Origin: Symsagittifera roscoffensis
Taxonomy: Eukaryota > Xenacoelomorpha > Acoela > Convolutidae
Length of the DNA stretch: 64,000 nt
Direction: 5' to 3'
Assembly (NCBI RefSeq): GCF_963678635.1
Contig: NW_026971344.1
Span: 1-64,000 of the forward strand
The notes under the pieces are model-generated. The model did not search any database. It was not told where the DNA came from and saw only the letters and a list, made by a program, of their open reading frames with translations. This document shows, in pieces, positions 36,018 through 46,718 of the stretch (positions are counted from its first letter, which is position 1; every line of letters begins with the position of its first letter). The position numbers and the translations under genes are program-made.

Positions 36018-36838
36018 TACTCCCCGGACAGCCCGGTCAATGTCCTCATTGAATCACGCAATGTTCGTAAAATAGATACAGTGTCATCGAACAGAATTTA
36101 CAATATACACGAAATTACTTTTATCCAGGTCACATCGACTCACTGTAGAATATAAATGGCATCATACCACATCACTATAGCCTTCAAATTCTTTCATTAA
36201 TCTGCACATAGAGGATATGACCTAAGATAAAACATATTTTCCGACTTCCAATTTCAATGTTCCGATTAAAACTTTTTCTCTTAGATTTAAAAGGTGTTGG
36301 TTTGCAGGACAGTCCTGCCAACCAACAAGCTAAAATTATCCTACTATGCTTTTTCCCTTCGGAATTCTTGCTTGTTATTGTCCTGACAATTAAAACTAAG
36401 AAACTCTGTGGTTAGAAAGAACAATGAAACAATCTCCCTCTTCGAGAGATTACCCAAGCCTTTCATGTCACCACAAAGTGATCAGTTCTCCTAGCTGATT
36501 AAAAACAGTCATGTAGGCTGGAATATTTAAATATACTCCTTCACTCTAGCCTTTCTAAATAAATAGTAATTGAGCGTCTCTAAAGCCACTCAACTAAAAC
36601 CAAAATGCAAATTTATAAATGCAACAATTTCAAAACTCAACTAAATGTTTCAGTTTTCAATTACAACTTGGTTGCTTGGTTTCTCACTTGAGTTTTTTCA
36701 CACAAATAAAACAATTCTGAGTTTTGACTTTTTCTTCATCACTCCCTTGTTCTCTTCTTTTTTCGTCGTTTAGAAGTTCTAAAACTTCTAAATTCTTCTA
36801 ATTTCATCTCTTTTTGCATCTTGTTTTTCGGTCATTCG
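36018..36838 (-). other. Element B polypurine tract and 3' untranslated region
   Basis: The polypurine tract (GTCCGGGGAGTA on the minus strand, 36018-36029) abuts the LTR. The remainder matches A's 3' untranslated region, with the same hairpins. No ORF. Confidence 0.65.
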
Positions 36839-38053
36839 TCAATGTTCCATTTCTTCCTCCTGTGATACTGACTCTGCACTCTCAGTCTCCGTATCCTGCA
36901 ACACGTCATTAGCTATCCTGACGCTGCTGGAAGCCGTCCTCCAACACTTCTGCTCTTCTACCCTCTGTTTGCAACAAGGTAGGGGATCAACGTTAGACTC
37001 TCTGTTCCTGCAGAAGCTGTTGTGGAGACACAACGTCACGTTTCTCTCCAAATCTTCCTTTAACATCTCTGCCTTCTCCTTTCCACTACGTTCACTCGTC
37101 CTGGAAATTCTTTTCACAGCGGTGGTCACTGCAGTCCGATGAGTCACGAGAGCTCGCTTGAAAGCTCCTGCTCCAATGTACAGCTGATATTCACTGTACA
37201 CCCTGCCGTGCTTCGACATATGCTTTTTCGCATATTCGTACAACCATGCAGTCATGTTAGCTCTGAACCATGGCATCAATCGTTTCCTTGCCCATATCTT
37301 CTTCACTTCCATCGGAATGTTTAGAACTTTGCACATTGTCTCAAAAAGATCTAAATCTTTTAGACAATCTAATTTCCGCAACTGTTCTCTCGTCGGTGCC
37401 TCCTGTCTATTATTTTCTCTCACATGAGCCTCCAGCCATCGTATCGCCATCATAACTCCCACTATCACTATTGTTATGGGCTGTGATGAATCTGGTAAAC
37501 CCATGGAGAGCAGCTCTCCAGAGTCCCAGATCAACATCAGATTACTACGCTTTGGATACCACCAGGTCTGCAGCAAGCAGTGGCAAGGAAACTCGTCATG
37601 TGTCAACATGATGCTCCTCCAATTACGTTTTCCCGAAGCTTCCAGTAATGGTTCCACTTCCATCATCACTCGGTGGACTTCATCATTCTCATCTACTGCC
37701 TTGTAATCTGTGACAGTTGATCCTCTCTGTTTCTGTCTCTCAAAGTCACTGAAGTTACCGCTCACATATCCCATGAACTTCTTTCCTAGTATTGACTCCA
37801 AATCTTCCTTGGTTCTCTCAGGAACTGCTGAGAACATCTTACATAGCAACTCGTAAGATTTCTCGGACATTCTCGCCAGTCTCACACACTTCGGCACTGA
37901 GAAGGCTTGATCCACGATCGTTCTCGTACTCTTTACGTCCACAGCTACGAAATTTACAGGGTATCTGCTCTTACACATTGGAGCCAATGTTGAACCCACC
38001 AAATATCGTGCTCCTGATGGTCTACAATAAGTCTCACTGTGTCTGATGTTCAT
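36839..38053 (-). CDS. Element B third ORF, C-terminal segment missing from A
   Basis: 404 codons ending in the same SVSQEEEMEH as in A. All but the ends is absent from A. Its ATG overlaps the stop of the preceding ORF as ATGA, which could be a reinitiation site or a simple 1-base frameshift in one long protein. Basic and helical, several Cys; no domain that I recognise. Confidence 0.65.
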   Translation of the reverse strand: MNIRHSETYCRPSGARYLVGSTLAPMCKSRYPVNFVAVDVKSTRTIVDQAFSVPKCVRLARMSEKSYELLCKMFSAVPERTKEDLESILGKKFMGYVSGNFSDFERQKQRGSTVTDYKAVDENDEVHRVMMEVEPLLEASGKRNWRSIMLTHDEFPCHCLLQTWWYPKRSNLMLIWDSGELLSMGLPDSSQPITIVIVGVMMAIRWLEAHVRENNRQEAPTREQLRKLDCLKDLDLFETMCKVLNIPMEVKKIWARKRLMPWFRANMTAWLYEYAKKHMSKHGRVYSEYQLYIGAGAFKRALVTHRTAVTTAVKRISRTSERSGKEKAEMLKEDLERNVTLCLHNSFCRNRESNVDPLPCCKQRVEEQKCWRTASSSVRIANDVLQDTETESAESVSQEEEMEH

Positions 38054-38709
38054 TTCCGTCTCGATTGCTTCCCTCCATTTCCTATGTATTTCTGCTCAGT
38101 CTGCAGAACTCCTGGGAATACTTCTACACTGATGGCTGTGACCATCTCATGTTTCTGTTCTAGATTCAATAGTGACTCTAAAGAACCAAAGATGCTGTAG
38201 AATCCTAGTGCAGTCACTAGATTCACCTCGGTTCCTCCATGGCAATCTGCTATCAGTTCAGTTTCTGTTCTTTCTTTCATCACGACATTTCCAAACAATA
38301 CCGTCAATTGCTTGTGTTGTCTCTCCAGGGTCTTCACACAGTCCAGACCTCCACAAACGTGACCCTCCAGTCCACAGACTTCCGCCAGACAGCTACCAGG
38401 TTTGACCCAGTCTTCTGGTCCCCAGCCAGGCAACTCCACGTTATCTTCTCTGTTGCTCCTAGAGGCCGTTATCATCATATTATATATAATGTTGAGGTCA
38501 CGCAGGTTACAGTCTGCATTCAGTTCCCTCTGCACGTCTTGTGTCGCTCGCAATATTGAGTCAGCGTTGGGACTAGGACACCATGATGGCCTCATCAATT
38601 CCCACACTGCCATCAAACTCGTTCTCAGTAATTCATCTGAGAATCCCAATCCAAACTCCACTCTTTTATCAGATTTTGGTACGGAAGGTGCAGTCACCTC
38701 TTCTTCCAA
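38050..38709 (-). CDS. Element B third ORF, fragment
   Basis: 219 codons matching A 32760-33215 and then running on. Ends in the ATGA overlap with the next ORF. Separated from the upstream part by TAG where A has TTG (near 38718), a nonsense change. Confidence 0.7.
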   Translation of the reverse strand: MEEEVTAPSVPKSDKRVEFGLGFSDELLRTSLMAVWELMRPSWCPSPNADSILRATQDVQRELNADCNLRDLNIIYNMMITASRSNREDNVELPGWGPEDWVKPGSCLAEVCGLEGHVCGGLDCVKTLERQHKQLTVLFGNVVMKERTETELIADCHGGTEVNLVTALGFYSIFGSLESLLNLEQKHEMVTAISVEVFPGVLQTEQKYIGNGGKQSRRK

Positions 38710-38718
38710 GACCAGTCC

Positions 38719-39240
38719 CTATTTGGCCTGTGGATTGTTAACGCTCTTAATCGTTACAATTCTGGACGTCCAGAATCTTAGTAACACCGCCTGCTCGTAA
38801 TCGAAGAAGCAATCGCGTATGTCTTCACTCAGGAAAGGGTTGTACGCTATCCCTATGATTCCGGATACGTAGCTATACGATTTCTTCTTGATCGGTCCAC
38901 AGTATTCACTGGATTTCGGCAATGCTCCCATAGATTCTTTAGTGAGTCTCAGCTCCTTGTTTGAGAATCTCCTGATCTCGTCTATCTTTTTCATGGGTTC
39001 TAATTCCTCGGGTTCTTTCATGTTCACCCTCATCGGTTTACTTTGCTGCATATCCAGCAGTGCTAGCAAGAATAAGGCTTTCGCTCGCGCATCGCCTTCC
39101 CTCAACATCTTAACACAAGTGTTCAATGCAGGTACTGAAATCTGCTCTATCAGGAATCGAATGAAACAGAGAGCGTCTCTCCGCTTCGCACTAGCTACTG
39201 CTGCTCCCTCTTGGACTATCAGATCCCTCAGGTTCGTCAT
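38719..39240 (-). CDS. Element B third ORF, fragment
   Basis: 173 codons equivalent to A 32239-32760. The upstream boundary is a TAA where A has GAA (near 39290); the downstream boundary is the TAG near 38718. Confidence 0.7.
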   Translation of the reverse strand: MTNLRDLIVQEGAAVASAKRRDALCFIRFLIEQISVPALNTCVKMLREGDARAKALFLLALLDMQQSKPMRVNMKEPEELEPMKKIDEIRRFSNKELRLTKESMGALPKSSEYCGPIKKKSYSYVSGIIGIAYNPFLSEDIRDCFFDYEQAVLLRFWTSRIVTIKSVNNPQAK

Positions 39241-39411
39241 AAGGAAAACCTTCTCCTCTTTTGACCTCTTCCTATCTTCTGAATCATATTATTCGCGAGT
39301 CAGTCCCATCATGCACCAGGCGAACCTGAGTTGTAACTCTGTTCTTACGTAAGGTACTGCCACTAGAGCATGTACTCTTGGCGTAGTCCTCATTTCTTCT
39401 TCGAAATACCT

Positions 39412-39864
39412 TTATACTACTGCTTTCCATGGAAGGCTCACCAATTGCTCCATCGTTTCTGCCTGTATGTCAGACGACGCTAAAGTCCCGTACGCCTTCT
39501 GCTTGAGGGTGGTCCCTTGCAACATCGTTTCCAGATAACCCTCCATGGCTTTTTCGTCTTCCAGGGCCATCACATACCCTCTAGCCGAGTTTCGGTATTC
39601 TAACATCTCCATGTATCCACCGGTGGGTTCATCTATCGACACAGTCTCCGACACTGTTAGTCGGTTATATTCCACTGGTATTAGTTGTCCTTCGACACTT
39701 CCCTTTCCGTGATTCATGGGAGATGGCTTAAAGTCTTTCATTTCGCTCTCTCCACATTGACTGAGTTTTTCCATTTCCAAGGTTGCTCCAGTCAGAGTGC
39801 GGTCACTCCTTCTGGATTTATAACCTGTTGACTTTATCCCCGCCATGAGAATGGGTGGCACCAT
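39412..39864 (-). CDS. Element B third ORF, fragment
   Basis: 150 codons equivalent to A 31615-32064, ended by TAA where A has TTG. An upstream TAA (near 39877) interrupts it from the preceding part. Decayed portion of the same protein. Confidence 0.7.
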   Translation of the reverse strand: MVPPILMAGIKSTGYKSRRSDRTLTGATLEMEKLSQCGESEMKDFKPSPMNHGKGSVEGQLIPVEYNRLTVSETVSIDEPTGGYMEMLEYRNSARGYVMALEDEKAMEGYLETMLQGTTLKQKAYGTLASSDIQAETMEQLVSLPWKAVV

Positions 39865-40028
39865 CGCTATATCAGTTTACATTTTAGCTGTGCCAGGCAG
39901 TTGATAATCACCTTGCCCCAAATCCATGACCTCCTCGACTCGTTTCCTTTTAGCTGAGTTAACAGCTTTCATCGATATCTCTGAATCCACCTTCGTCTTT
40001 CCGACTCTCCTCGGCATCACTCTGCTGC

Positions 40029-41393
40029 CTAACTTCCTTTCATCGCATTGATTTTATCAATCACCAACTTTGATCGCATCGTCCCTCTCCTGGTTCTTGA
40101 CAGATACACCACCTCTCCTTTATCGTCCTGCGGTGTCATCTTGATGGGAGAATTCGCTTCACTTTCATCAGTGGCCGAGTCGATCAACAACTCACTCTGT
40201 CTCCCTTCACAATCATCAAGCTTGTCAAGGACTTCCCTCATCAAGGGTTGGTTGAGACCCGTTTTCAGAATGGACTGGGTCGCATAGCTCTGAACCACGG
40301 TCCAGACTTCTTCCATAAACGCCACTCTGTCCAATTTGCATCCCGTCCTACTCTCATGGTCTCGGTGATGTACTTCCCATTCTTCTTCGGGCAGCGCTCC
40401 CAAGAAAGGTTCTCTGGCTGAGGCCTCTATTCTTCTCCTCCTAGGTGATTCCATGAGGATTCTCTGGTCGTTATTTCTTGAATTGCCAGGAGAACTGCTC
40501 TCCGGCAAATTCCGTTTCATTTCCATAAAGGCTGACGGAGGCTCCAGTGTCGAAATGCCTTCATCCGCTGGCTCAGTCGTTTCCAACGTATCTGCATTGT
40601 TCTCAAGATCACTGAAGATATTGAAATCCAGGCTGGATGTTCCTCCTGTCGATGCCCTGTTGTCTTCCCCTCCAGCTTGATCTTGTTGCATGGGTTCTTC
40701 GGTTTGACGGCTTCCTCCCTGTCCGTCATCTCCTTCTGACTTATCCTTGTTCGAGCTCGAGGGTCCTTGTTCATCATTGTCGGCTTCTTCCGGGAATCTC
40801 GGTATGAGCAATGTACCGGCCGATCTATCTTCCTCTTCTCCATGGACCACTTTGATTTCCTCACAGCCGAAGGGTGCTAGGAAGGTTCTCGTCTGCAATA
40901 TTCCTCCCACTTTCATCTCCTGTTTCACACTAGTCAGGATTAATGAGGCTTCAGGCAGTTCGGTCCTGCCTCTCATCCTCATCGGAGCTAAGCCTAATCC
41001 CGTCCATTCCTCGTCGAATTTCCCAGGCTTAGGGGTCGCGGCGTTGCTTATTCGCCTTCTCGTTGCTTGATCCGTATATGCAAATCGTGTGTATTGTAAC
41101 ACGGCGGCATTTCTCCCTACAAAGTATGGATCCATTGTTCCCACGAAATTCCCTACTCTCCTTTCAATGGTTTCGAATGCTCTCAATCTAGGAGTTTGTA
41201 CCACGGAGACTGCTCCGAGCAACATCCTTCTTATCAGAGAGAATTCAGGGATTGCCTCCGGCAGCTTCTTGTAATCGCCCCAGTCCTTCGTCTCTTCTCT
41301 CACTTTATGATATGCTGCAGTAAGACGAGGCACTCTGGTTATTTCACCATTCGTTTTATCATAGGGTCTCAGATTCCAAAGCTTCGGAAACAC
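40029..41393 (-). CDS. Element B third ORF, fragment
   Basis: 454 codons equivalent to A 30085-31440. Ended by a 2-base loss (AATGCGATGAAAGGAAG against AATGCGATGAAAATGAAG in A), which shifts the frame. Includes the acidic Ser/Gln-rich linker. Confidence 0.75.
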   Translation of the reverse strand: MFPKLWNLRPYDKTNGEITRVPRLTAAYHKVREETKDWGDYKKLPEAIPEFSLIRRMLLGAVSVVQTPRLRAFETIERRVGNFVGTMDPYFVGRNAAVLQYTRFAYTDQATRRRISNAATPKPGKFDEEWTGLGLAPMRMRGRTELPEASLILTSVKQEMKVGGILQTRTFLAPFGCEEIKVVHGEEEDRSAGTLLIPRFPEEADNDEQGPSSSNKDKSEGDDGQGGSRQTEEPMQQDQAGGEDNRASTGGTSSLDFNIFSDLENNADTLETTEPADEGISTLEPPSAFMEMKRNLPESSSPGNSRNNDQRILMESPRRRRIEASAREPFLGALPEEEWEVHHRDHESRTGCKLDRVAFMEEVWTVVQSYATQSILKTGLNQPLMREVLDKLDDCEGRQSELLIDSATDESEANSPIKMTPQDDKGEVVYLSRTRRGTMRSKLVIDKINAMKGS

Positions 41394-41402
41394 TTCAATG
41401 TG

Positions 41403-44400
41403 TCATCTTTCTACTTCTCCCATGCGATCACTGAAGTGGTCGTCAAAATTGATGACTGTCATCTCTGGCTCCGATATTTTCGTAAACAACAGATCTTTAC
41501 TCATGAGCTCCCGCAATGCGTGCTGCTCACACCAGTTCAGTGTACTACCGTCCACTGCTGATATGAGGTTCAGGTGCAGCACCGACCTCCTATATGCTTC
41601 CACTTTAACGTCAGGGAACGCAAACGTGACTGCTGGTCCATAGATCACCGTTACAAACTCCGTGACTCCTCTGATCAGCGCCAAGGGATCGGTTCTCATA
41701 GCCAAGCTCAGATCGGTTAACAGCGGCATGCCTCCAACATGTCGTCTAACATCTTCCTCTCTTTCAATCGTCTCGTCTTCTCCCGTTCCAAAGCGAGTTT
41801 GTTGTATGAGATACTGGATAAGAGTGTGTCTCAGGTCTCTTATCTTGTTCCACGAGTCCGTGGATTTCTTCATATCCAAGTTCCTCACTCTCTCTCTCAT
41901 CTGCTCTGGACAACGTGTCAGTTTCATCAGTCCTCCCAAGTTTCCGTGGGTAATTGCAATCAATGTCAGAAGTCCGTCTAGCCGCAGGTTCTGGATTCCA
42001 TCAGTGAGCAGTATCGCCGGTCCTTTCACGAAACTCTCTGCTCCAAATGGCACGAACAAGGCTATTAGTTCCACTATCGACACTTCCACTACTGCTTGGA
42101 GGAATTCTTTTATCAAGTAGTGCGAGACTTTCGGGTAGACTTTTGCCAAGAAGGACGCGGTCCATCCGGCTCCCAACCCTTCCAACATGCTGCCTGTCCG
42201 TTCAAAGCCCTCCTGTCCCTTCACTTCCCGGGTCCAGAAGGTTTCCAGAGTAATCTGAAACATTCTGTTCACAAATTCAGCGGTCTTTTCCCCGGCATTT
42301 TCCGCCAGGTTCACCTCCTTCAACAAGTAGGCATGTATCTTTGTGATCATCAGGGGGCCTTGCTCAAAAGCGTCTGCACCCAATGCCGCTATTCTAGGGT
42401 TCAGGTGTAGCCACTGGTTGGCTTCCGGCTTGGTTCTCAAAACCATCGCCTCCAAATGAGATCTCGTCTCTAGTGAATTTTTCCTTCTTGTGTCTTCACC
42501 TGCCACTTCCATTGTCCGGAACCATAAGTCGTTGGACATCGCCGCGATCACTCGATGGTCGTCGTATACTCCTGGTTTCAGTTTGAGCTGTCGACTGAAA
42601 TTGGACAGTTCCAACCCCAGCACCTCGTCCAATACTAACATGTGTAGCGCATGGTCCTTGAATCCTCTCATCGCGTTTGAGATATCTGACCACACTGCAG
42701 GCAGTTCAGCCTTGAGTGGCCTCAGGTTCTCCATCTCTATCATGCGATTCGGGGCTGATATGATCACATCATATTTTCCTTCCGAAAGTAAGGTCACAAT
42801 CGCATACACAAATTTCAGTCCATCCGGGAGATGTGCATATCCCGGAGACAACGCAAATACTATTCTCGGCGTCACTTTGGTGAATGACCCCTCCTTCGCC
42901 GCATCCACCACTTCATCCATCGACTCAAGGATATCTTTTATCGCGGGCCATACAGCGTTCTCTGCCGTTGTAGGATCTCTGAGTCTGCTCAGAAAACCTC
43001 TACTGTGTAGATGGTCATTGATGCCAGCAAACACAATCGTAATTGGGTTCATGTCCGTCTGCCTTTGTACCCCTATAGCCAGAGATATCGATTGCAGTAG
43101 GTCCAGGTCGACCGCTGCCAACATTATGACGTCCTGCCAAAACAGAGACTTGGAGGTGTACACGAACTCTGAATTCGCTACTACCATAATCTTGGCCTTC
43201 CTCATTTCTGCTTTGTCATAGGCGGCGAAGATGGTCTCATCTTTCTTTATCGCTTTCAATCCGCCATATCTTTGGGCATCACCATCTTGATTCACTAGCT
43301 TTGGGTATACTCTCTCCTTCACATGACCAGGGGGTGTCGTCAGCTGCCTGAATATCTTCACGTGTTGCCCAATCGGCGCTCTCGTCGTCAGGAATCTTCC
43401 TGGTCTCTCTTCACGATTCCCCTCATCATGATTCAACCTCACATCTTGCAATGGTCTCGCATTCACTGGCCCCATTGTGTTGTTAGAGGGCAGTCCCTCT
43501 AGGTCAGCAAATCTCAAGGCCGTCGTGGAGCTGAAATTTATGCTAGAGGCTATCAACCAGTCTACGCCGGTTATCGAGTACAATCTGCTAACGGATAGCG
43601 TCGCTCCATTCAGCATCCTTCTTGCATCTTCAATGAAGCTTACCCTCTGGAGATCCAGCTTCATTAGCTCGTCTTTGTATACATGCCAGGGAGACGGTAT
43701 GGGTCTTGACCACATCAGCGAGCCTCTGCTCGGACGTCTCTCCTCTCGACTGTTACTTGTCGTCTCCGATCTAGTGTCCGATCTAGTGTCCGATCTAGAC
43801 GTGCCGGCTGTCTCTTCGATTGGATTGACAGGTCCTATTCTTCTCCTAGGATGGATGGTTCTCCTCATCGGTGCTTCTCCCAATCGATCCTGTACGTCTG
43901 TCCTTTGACCTGGTTCGCTGGAGCTTTGCTGCCTGTAGTTCGTGACGGCCGGGACCGTACCCAAGCGTGTTTCCAGGCTAGGAGGCACAAAGGTGGTAAT
44001 CAACGCGTCACTCGCTGTTCCTTCTTCCTTCAGCACTCCTGTGTCAAAGAGTTCCGCTTCTAGTTCGTCCAACCGCTCTTGGAATACTCGATTCAACCAA
44101 GCTTGTCCTTCGATACTGTCGAAGTGGATGCCGTCCGTGGTCAGTCTGGCCTGATCCGTAGCTCTCAACTCATGTTCGATGTCCATGAGGATCATTCTTC
44201 CGGCGTTCCGACTTGCGAGGTTCCATCTGACGACTCCCTCGTTGTGCCTTCTTCCTGATGCTGTCAGGCTTCTCGTATTCATTGGCACAGTGCAAACGGT
44301 CAGTACCGCGCAATTGAATTTCTGCCAGAGCGTAGTAAACAAACACACCATCATTGACTCCCATAGTGCTTCCTGCTCATCTGAACCTCTGGAGATGTCA

Positions 44401-45818
44401 TTCGTCCCAACTAAGATCATCACATTGGGGATCCTCCCTGGATTCATCAGTTCCACCATTCGATATAACTGGGCTATCGTCGCGCCTCCAAAGGCCATCA
44501 CCGTGGTGACCCACGAGGTTCTCAAATTCGACAGCACTCTAACCAAGCTGTCTCCCAGTATCAGATGAGATGTCCCGAGCGGTGGTTGCTGCAGGTTTAC
44601 TGCCGGGCTCCAAGTCGCTCGATTGAAGCAAGCTCTCGGATCTGTCTCCGGAACTCCCGTGAAATTATATTTCAATTGATTATTCTTTTGCACGTCTATT
44701 ATGCGAGACACTTTCTTCGCTGGCATCTTCCGTATTCTTCTCTCTGGGGCCCTCGAGCTCCCCATGAGTGGTGTCACGTCACTTATCCCCTGTCTGATTA
44801 CGGTCTGGGAGAGTCGTACTCTGCCCGTATCGTCAATCGTTCCATAGGGTGCAGTCACCCCGGAACCTGGCGCATTCTTGTTAGCGACCAGTCGTCCAGC
44901 TGTCTCTATCAGCCTCCTCACTGTCTGTTCCACGACTGGATCACCAAAGGTGTCACTAGGATCCGGGATTGTTACTCGATTTGTCTCTGCTGGGAGCCGT
45001 GTCTCCGTTGTTTGACTCATTTCTCGAGGCGTCAAGAGCTCCATCGGGGACTGCCCACGAGGAATATCCCTTGCAGGTATCACTTTCTCCACGGCCGTTG
45101 TCAACGCCATCTGTTCCGATCGCTCTTTGTAATCCTGCCTCATGCGCTCAATTTCTTGACCCTGCTTTTTGTTGCAGTCTTCAAACAACTTTCTCCACAT
45201 GTCTCGATCTTCCTCCATCTGGAGCATACTTTTGGTCATCTCGTCCAGCTCCTTTTTCGTACTTTTCAGTTCATCGTTCATCTTATCCAGATCTTGCATG
45301 GTTTGGTTCGTCTGAACTTTCTGTGCTACTTTCACCCTTTTTGGTGGCGCGGCTGCTCTCAGTGGTGAACCAGACGAGGCCGCCTCGCTGTTCATCTCCT
45401 GATGCATTCTCGTCAGCCCAGGTTTGGGCTTGGAGGGCATTTGCATCTCACCTGGTTGGTAAGTCCTAGAACTTCCCAATCCAGGCTCATTCGCCAAGTG
45501 ACTCCCTGAGAGAGCCCCGTTTCTCCACCTCATCACTCTCATGTTCGGGCGGTCTAGTACTCCCCTTTCTCCATATGCTGCCATCAACAGGACTTCCGTG
45601 GGGCGGTCCCCACGGTTGTCATGCCCCAAGATGTTGATCAGGGCGGTCAGCAACATGACTACCTCTGGGTCCTCCAGAGCGAAGTCTCGATCAATCAGCC
45701 GACGATAGATCGCATCTATCATCGGTCCTACATGTGCCTCTGCCAGGTCCATCAATTCATCCAAGTTGAAATTGTCCATACTGTTCTTCAGATTTGATTT
45801 GATTCGATTCGATTCCAA
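41403..45818 (-). CDS. Element B third ORF, main part with SGNH/GDSL hydrolase
   Basis: 1471 codons, one frame across the place where A is broken (LALIRGVTEFVTV), showing that A's two ORFs were one. SGNH blocks all present: LILGDSLVRVL, AFGGATIAQL, LVGTNDISRG, DGIHFDS. The second GIND unit is also kept. ATG equivalent to A's is at 45780-45782; an in-frame upstream ATG exists. Ends at TGA where A has GGA, a nonsense change, after which the frame continues. The intact ancestor would have encoded well over 2000 residues. Confidence 0.85.
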   Translation of the reverse strand: MESNRIKSNLKNSMDNFNLDELMDLAEAHVGPMIDAIYRRLIDRDFALEDPEVVMLLTALINILGHDNRGDRPTEVLLMAAYGERGVLDRPNMRVMRWRNGALSGSHLANEPGLGSSRTYQPGEMQMPSKPKPGLTRMHQEMNSEAASSGSPLRAAAPPKRVKVAQKVQTNQTMQDLDKMNDELKSTKKELDEMTKSMLQMEEDRDMWRKLFEDCNKKQGQEIERMRQDYKERSEQMALTTAVEKVIPARDIPRGQSPMELLTPREMSQTTETRLPAETNRVTIPDPSDTFGDPVVEQTVRRLIETAGRLVANKNAPGSGVTAPYGTIDDTGRVRLSQTVIRQGISDVTPLMGSSRAPERRIRKMPAKKVSRIIDVQKNNQLKYNFTGVPETDPRACFNRATWSPAVNLQQPPLGTSHLILGDSLVRVLSNLRTSWVTTVMAFGGATIAQLYRMVELMNPGRIPNVMILVGTNDISRGSDEQEALWESMMVCLFTTLWQKFNCAVLTVCTVPMNTRSLTASGRRHNEGVVRWNLASRNAGRMILMDIEHELRATDQARLTTDGIHFDSIEGQAWLNRVFQERLDELEAELFDTGVLKEEGTASDALITTFVPPSLETRLGTVPAVTNYRQQSSSEPGQRTDVQDRLGEAPMRRTIHPRRRIGPVNPIEETAGTSRSDTRSDTRSETTSNSREERRPSRGSLMWSRPIPSPWHVYKDELMKLDLQRVSFIEDARRMLNGATLSVSRLYSITGVDWLIASSINFSSTTALRFADLEGLPSNNTMGPVNARPLQDVRLNHDEGNREERPGRFLTTRAPIGQHVKIFRQLTTPPGHVKERVYPKLVNQDGDAQRYGGLKAIKKDETIFAAYDKAEMRKAKIMVVANSEFVYTSKSLFWQDVIMLAAVDLDLLQSISLAIGVQRQTDMNPITIVFAGINDHLHSRGFLSRLRDPTTAENAVWPAIKDILESMDEVVDAAKEGSFTKVTPRIVFALSPGYAHLPDGLKFVYAIVTLLSEGKYDVIISAPNRMIEMENLRPLKAELPAVWSDISNAMRGFKDHALHMLVLDEVLGLELSNFSRQLKLKPGVYDDHRVIAAMSNDLWFRTMEVAGEDTRRKNSLETRSHLEAMVLRTKPEANQWLHLNPRIAALGADAFEQGPLMITKIHAYLLKEVNLAENAGEKTAEFVNRMFQITLETFWTREVKGQEGFERTGSMLEGLGAGWTASFLAKVYPKVSHYLIKEFLQAVVEVSIVELIALFVPFGAESFVKGPAILLTDGIQNLRLDGLLTLIAITHGNLGGLMKLTRCPEQMRERVRNLDMKKSTDSWNKIRDLRHTLIQYLIQQTRFGTGEDETIEREEDVRRHVGGMPLLTDLSLAMRTDPLALIRGVTEFVTVIYGPAVTFAFPDVKVEAYRRSVLHLNLISAVDGSTLNWCEQHALRELMSKDLLFTKISEPEMTVINFDDHFSDRMGEVER

Positions 45819-46049
45819 GGTTTTGACTCAAGTGAGTAATTAAATGATCAATCAGGATCTAGAAAAGAAGTCACAAATGTCACACTTGTCAGTCTCATCT
45901 CAACATATCTCGTTAAAATTTGCTTAAAAACAGTCCAGATAAAAAGATATTTATCCTAAAATTTATTAAAATCAATCGGTCTCTAAAATTTTGGAATTCG
46001 ACCTAAGATTGGACAGTCCAAACTTTGGATCTATTCCTAAGATCGCCAT
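45819..46049 (-). other. Element B spacer between macro domain and third ORF
   Basis: Equivalent to A 25490-25763, including the conserved CTTCTTTTCTAG acceptor. No ORF. Confidence 0.6.
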
Positions 46050-46507
46050 TCAGTTGTTCATGGTCACTAACCCCTTCTTACCCGGGATCTTAAAAACATA
46101 ACACATAACATAACATAACATAACACATAATACATACAACTCAGTCTTTGGCCTAACACCCTCTCGCACGTCACTCAGACTATACTTAAGTAGATACACT
46201 TGTATGTTCGTATCAGAGAATATCACGTGTACAAGCGCGTACAGTTCCCGAGGATGCAGTCTTCCTCTGTTTGGATCGTACACTGGAAGCGAGAGCTCCT
46301 TCACGTTCATTTCCACAAGGAAGTCCCTCAGCCTCGTCAAAGACAAGACTAGGTTTTCTGGGTCCAAGTGCTGCTTCTCTGTCGCCCTCGTTACCAAGAA
46401 GCATAAGTACTGTCCCGGTATCTGCGACACCGCCGGAGGTAAGGCTGCTACGCCCCCTATCCCTGGTCTTTGCTTCCAAAGGAATTCCACGTTTTTGTAT
46501 TCTCTCC
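46050..46507 (-). CDS. Element B macro domain, second half (+1 frame)
   Basis: Nearly identical to A's, including YLCFLVTRATEK, ENLVLSLTRLRDF and VIFSDTNIQVYL, and the same missing start codon. The C-terminal tail is longer because of indels in the TTATG microsatellite. The TAG of the 0 frame is at 46505-46507. Confidence 0.6.
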
Positions 46508-46718
46508 TAAAATCTGCCGCTAACGCTGTCCCAAAAACTCATGTCTGCCGTGATTGCTATCGCACATGTTCTATTTGTGAGTATAAAATCACTGTCTGTC
46601 AGTATTACGTTACTTGAATATTCATTTGGTAAGTTAAAATATGACTCAACTACCCTGCCTATGTCAGGTTTCTTAGGTTCTTCGCCTGTTTCTGCTTCTG
46701 AGTCTCCTGTTTCTCTTG
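46505..46718 (-). CDS. Element B macro domain, first half
   Basis: Same frame and sequence as A 24800-25018 up to TAG, ending WDSVSGRF. It is cut off from the preceding Pol tail by a small insertion near 46730 (an extra ATTAGTAGCAAAAAA-like stretch). Confidence 0.5.
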
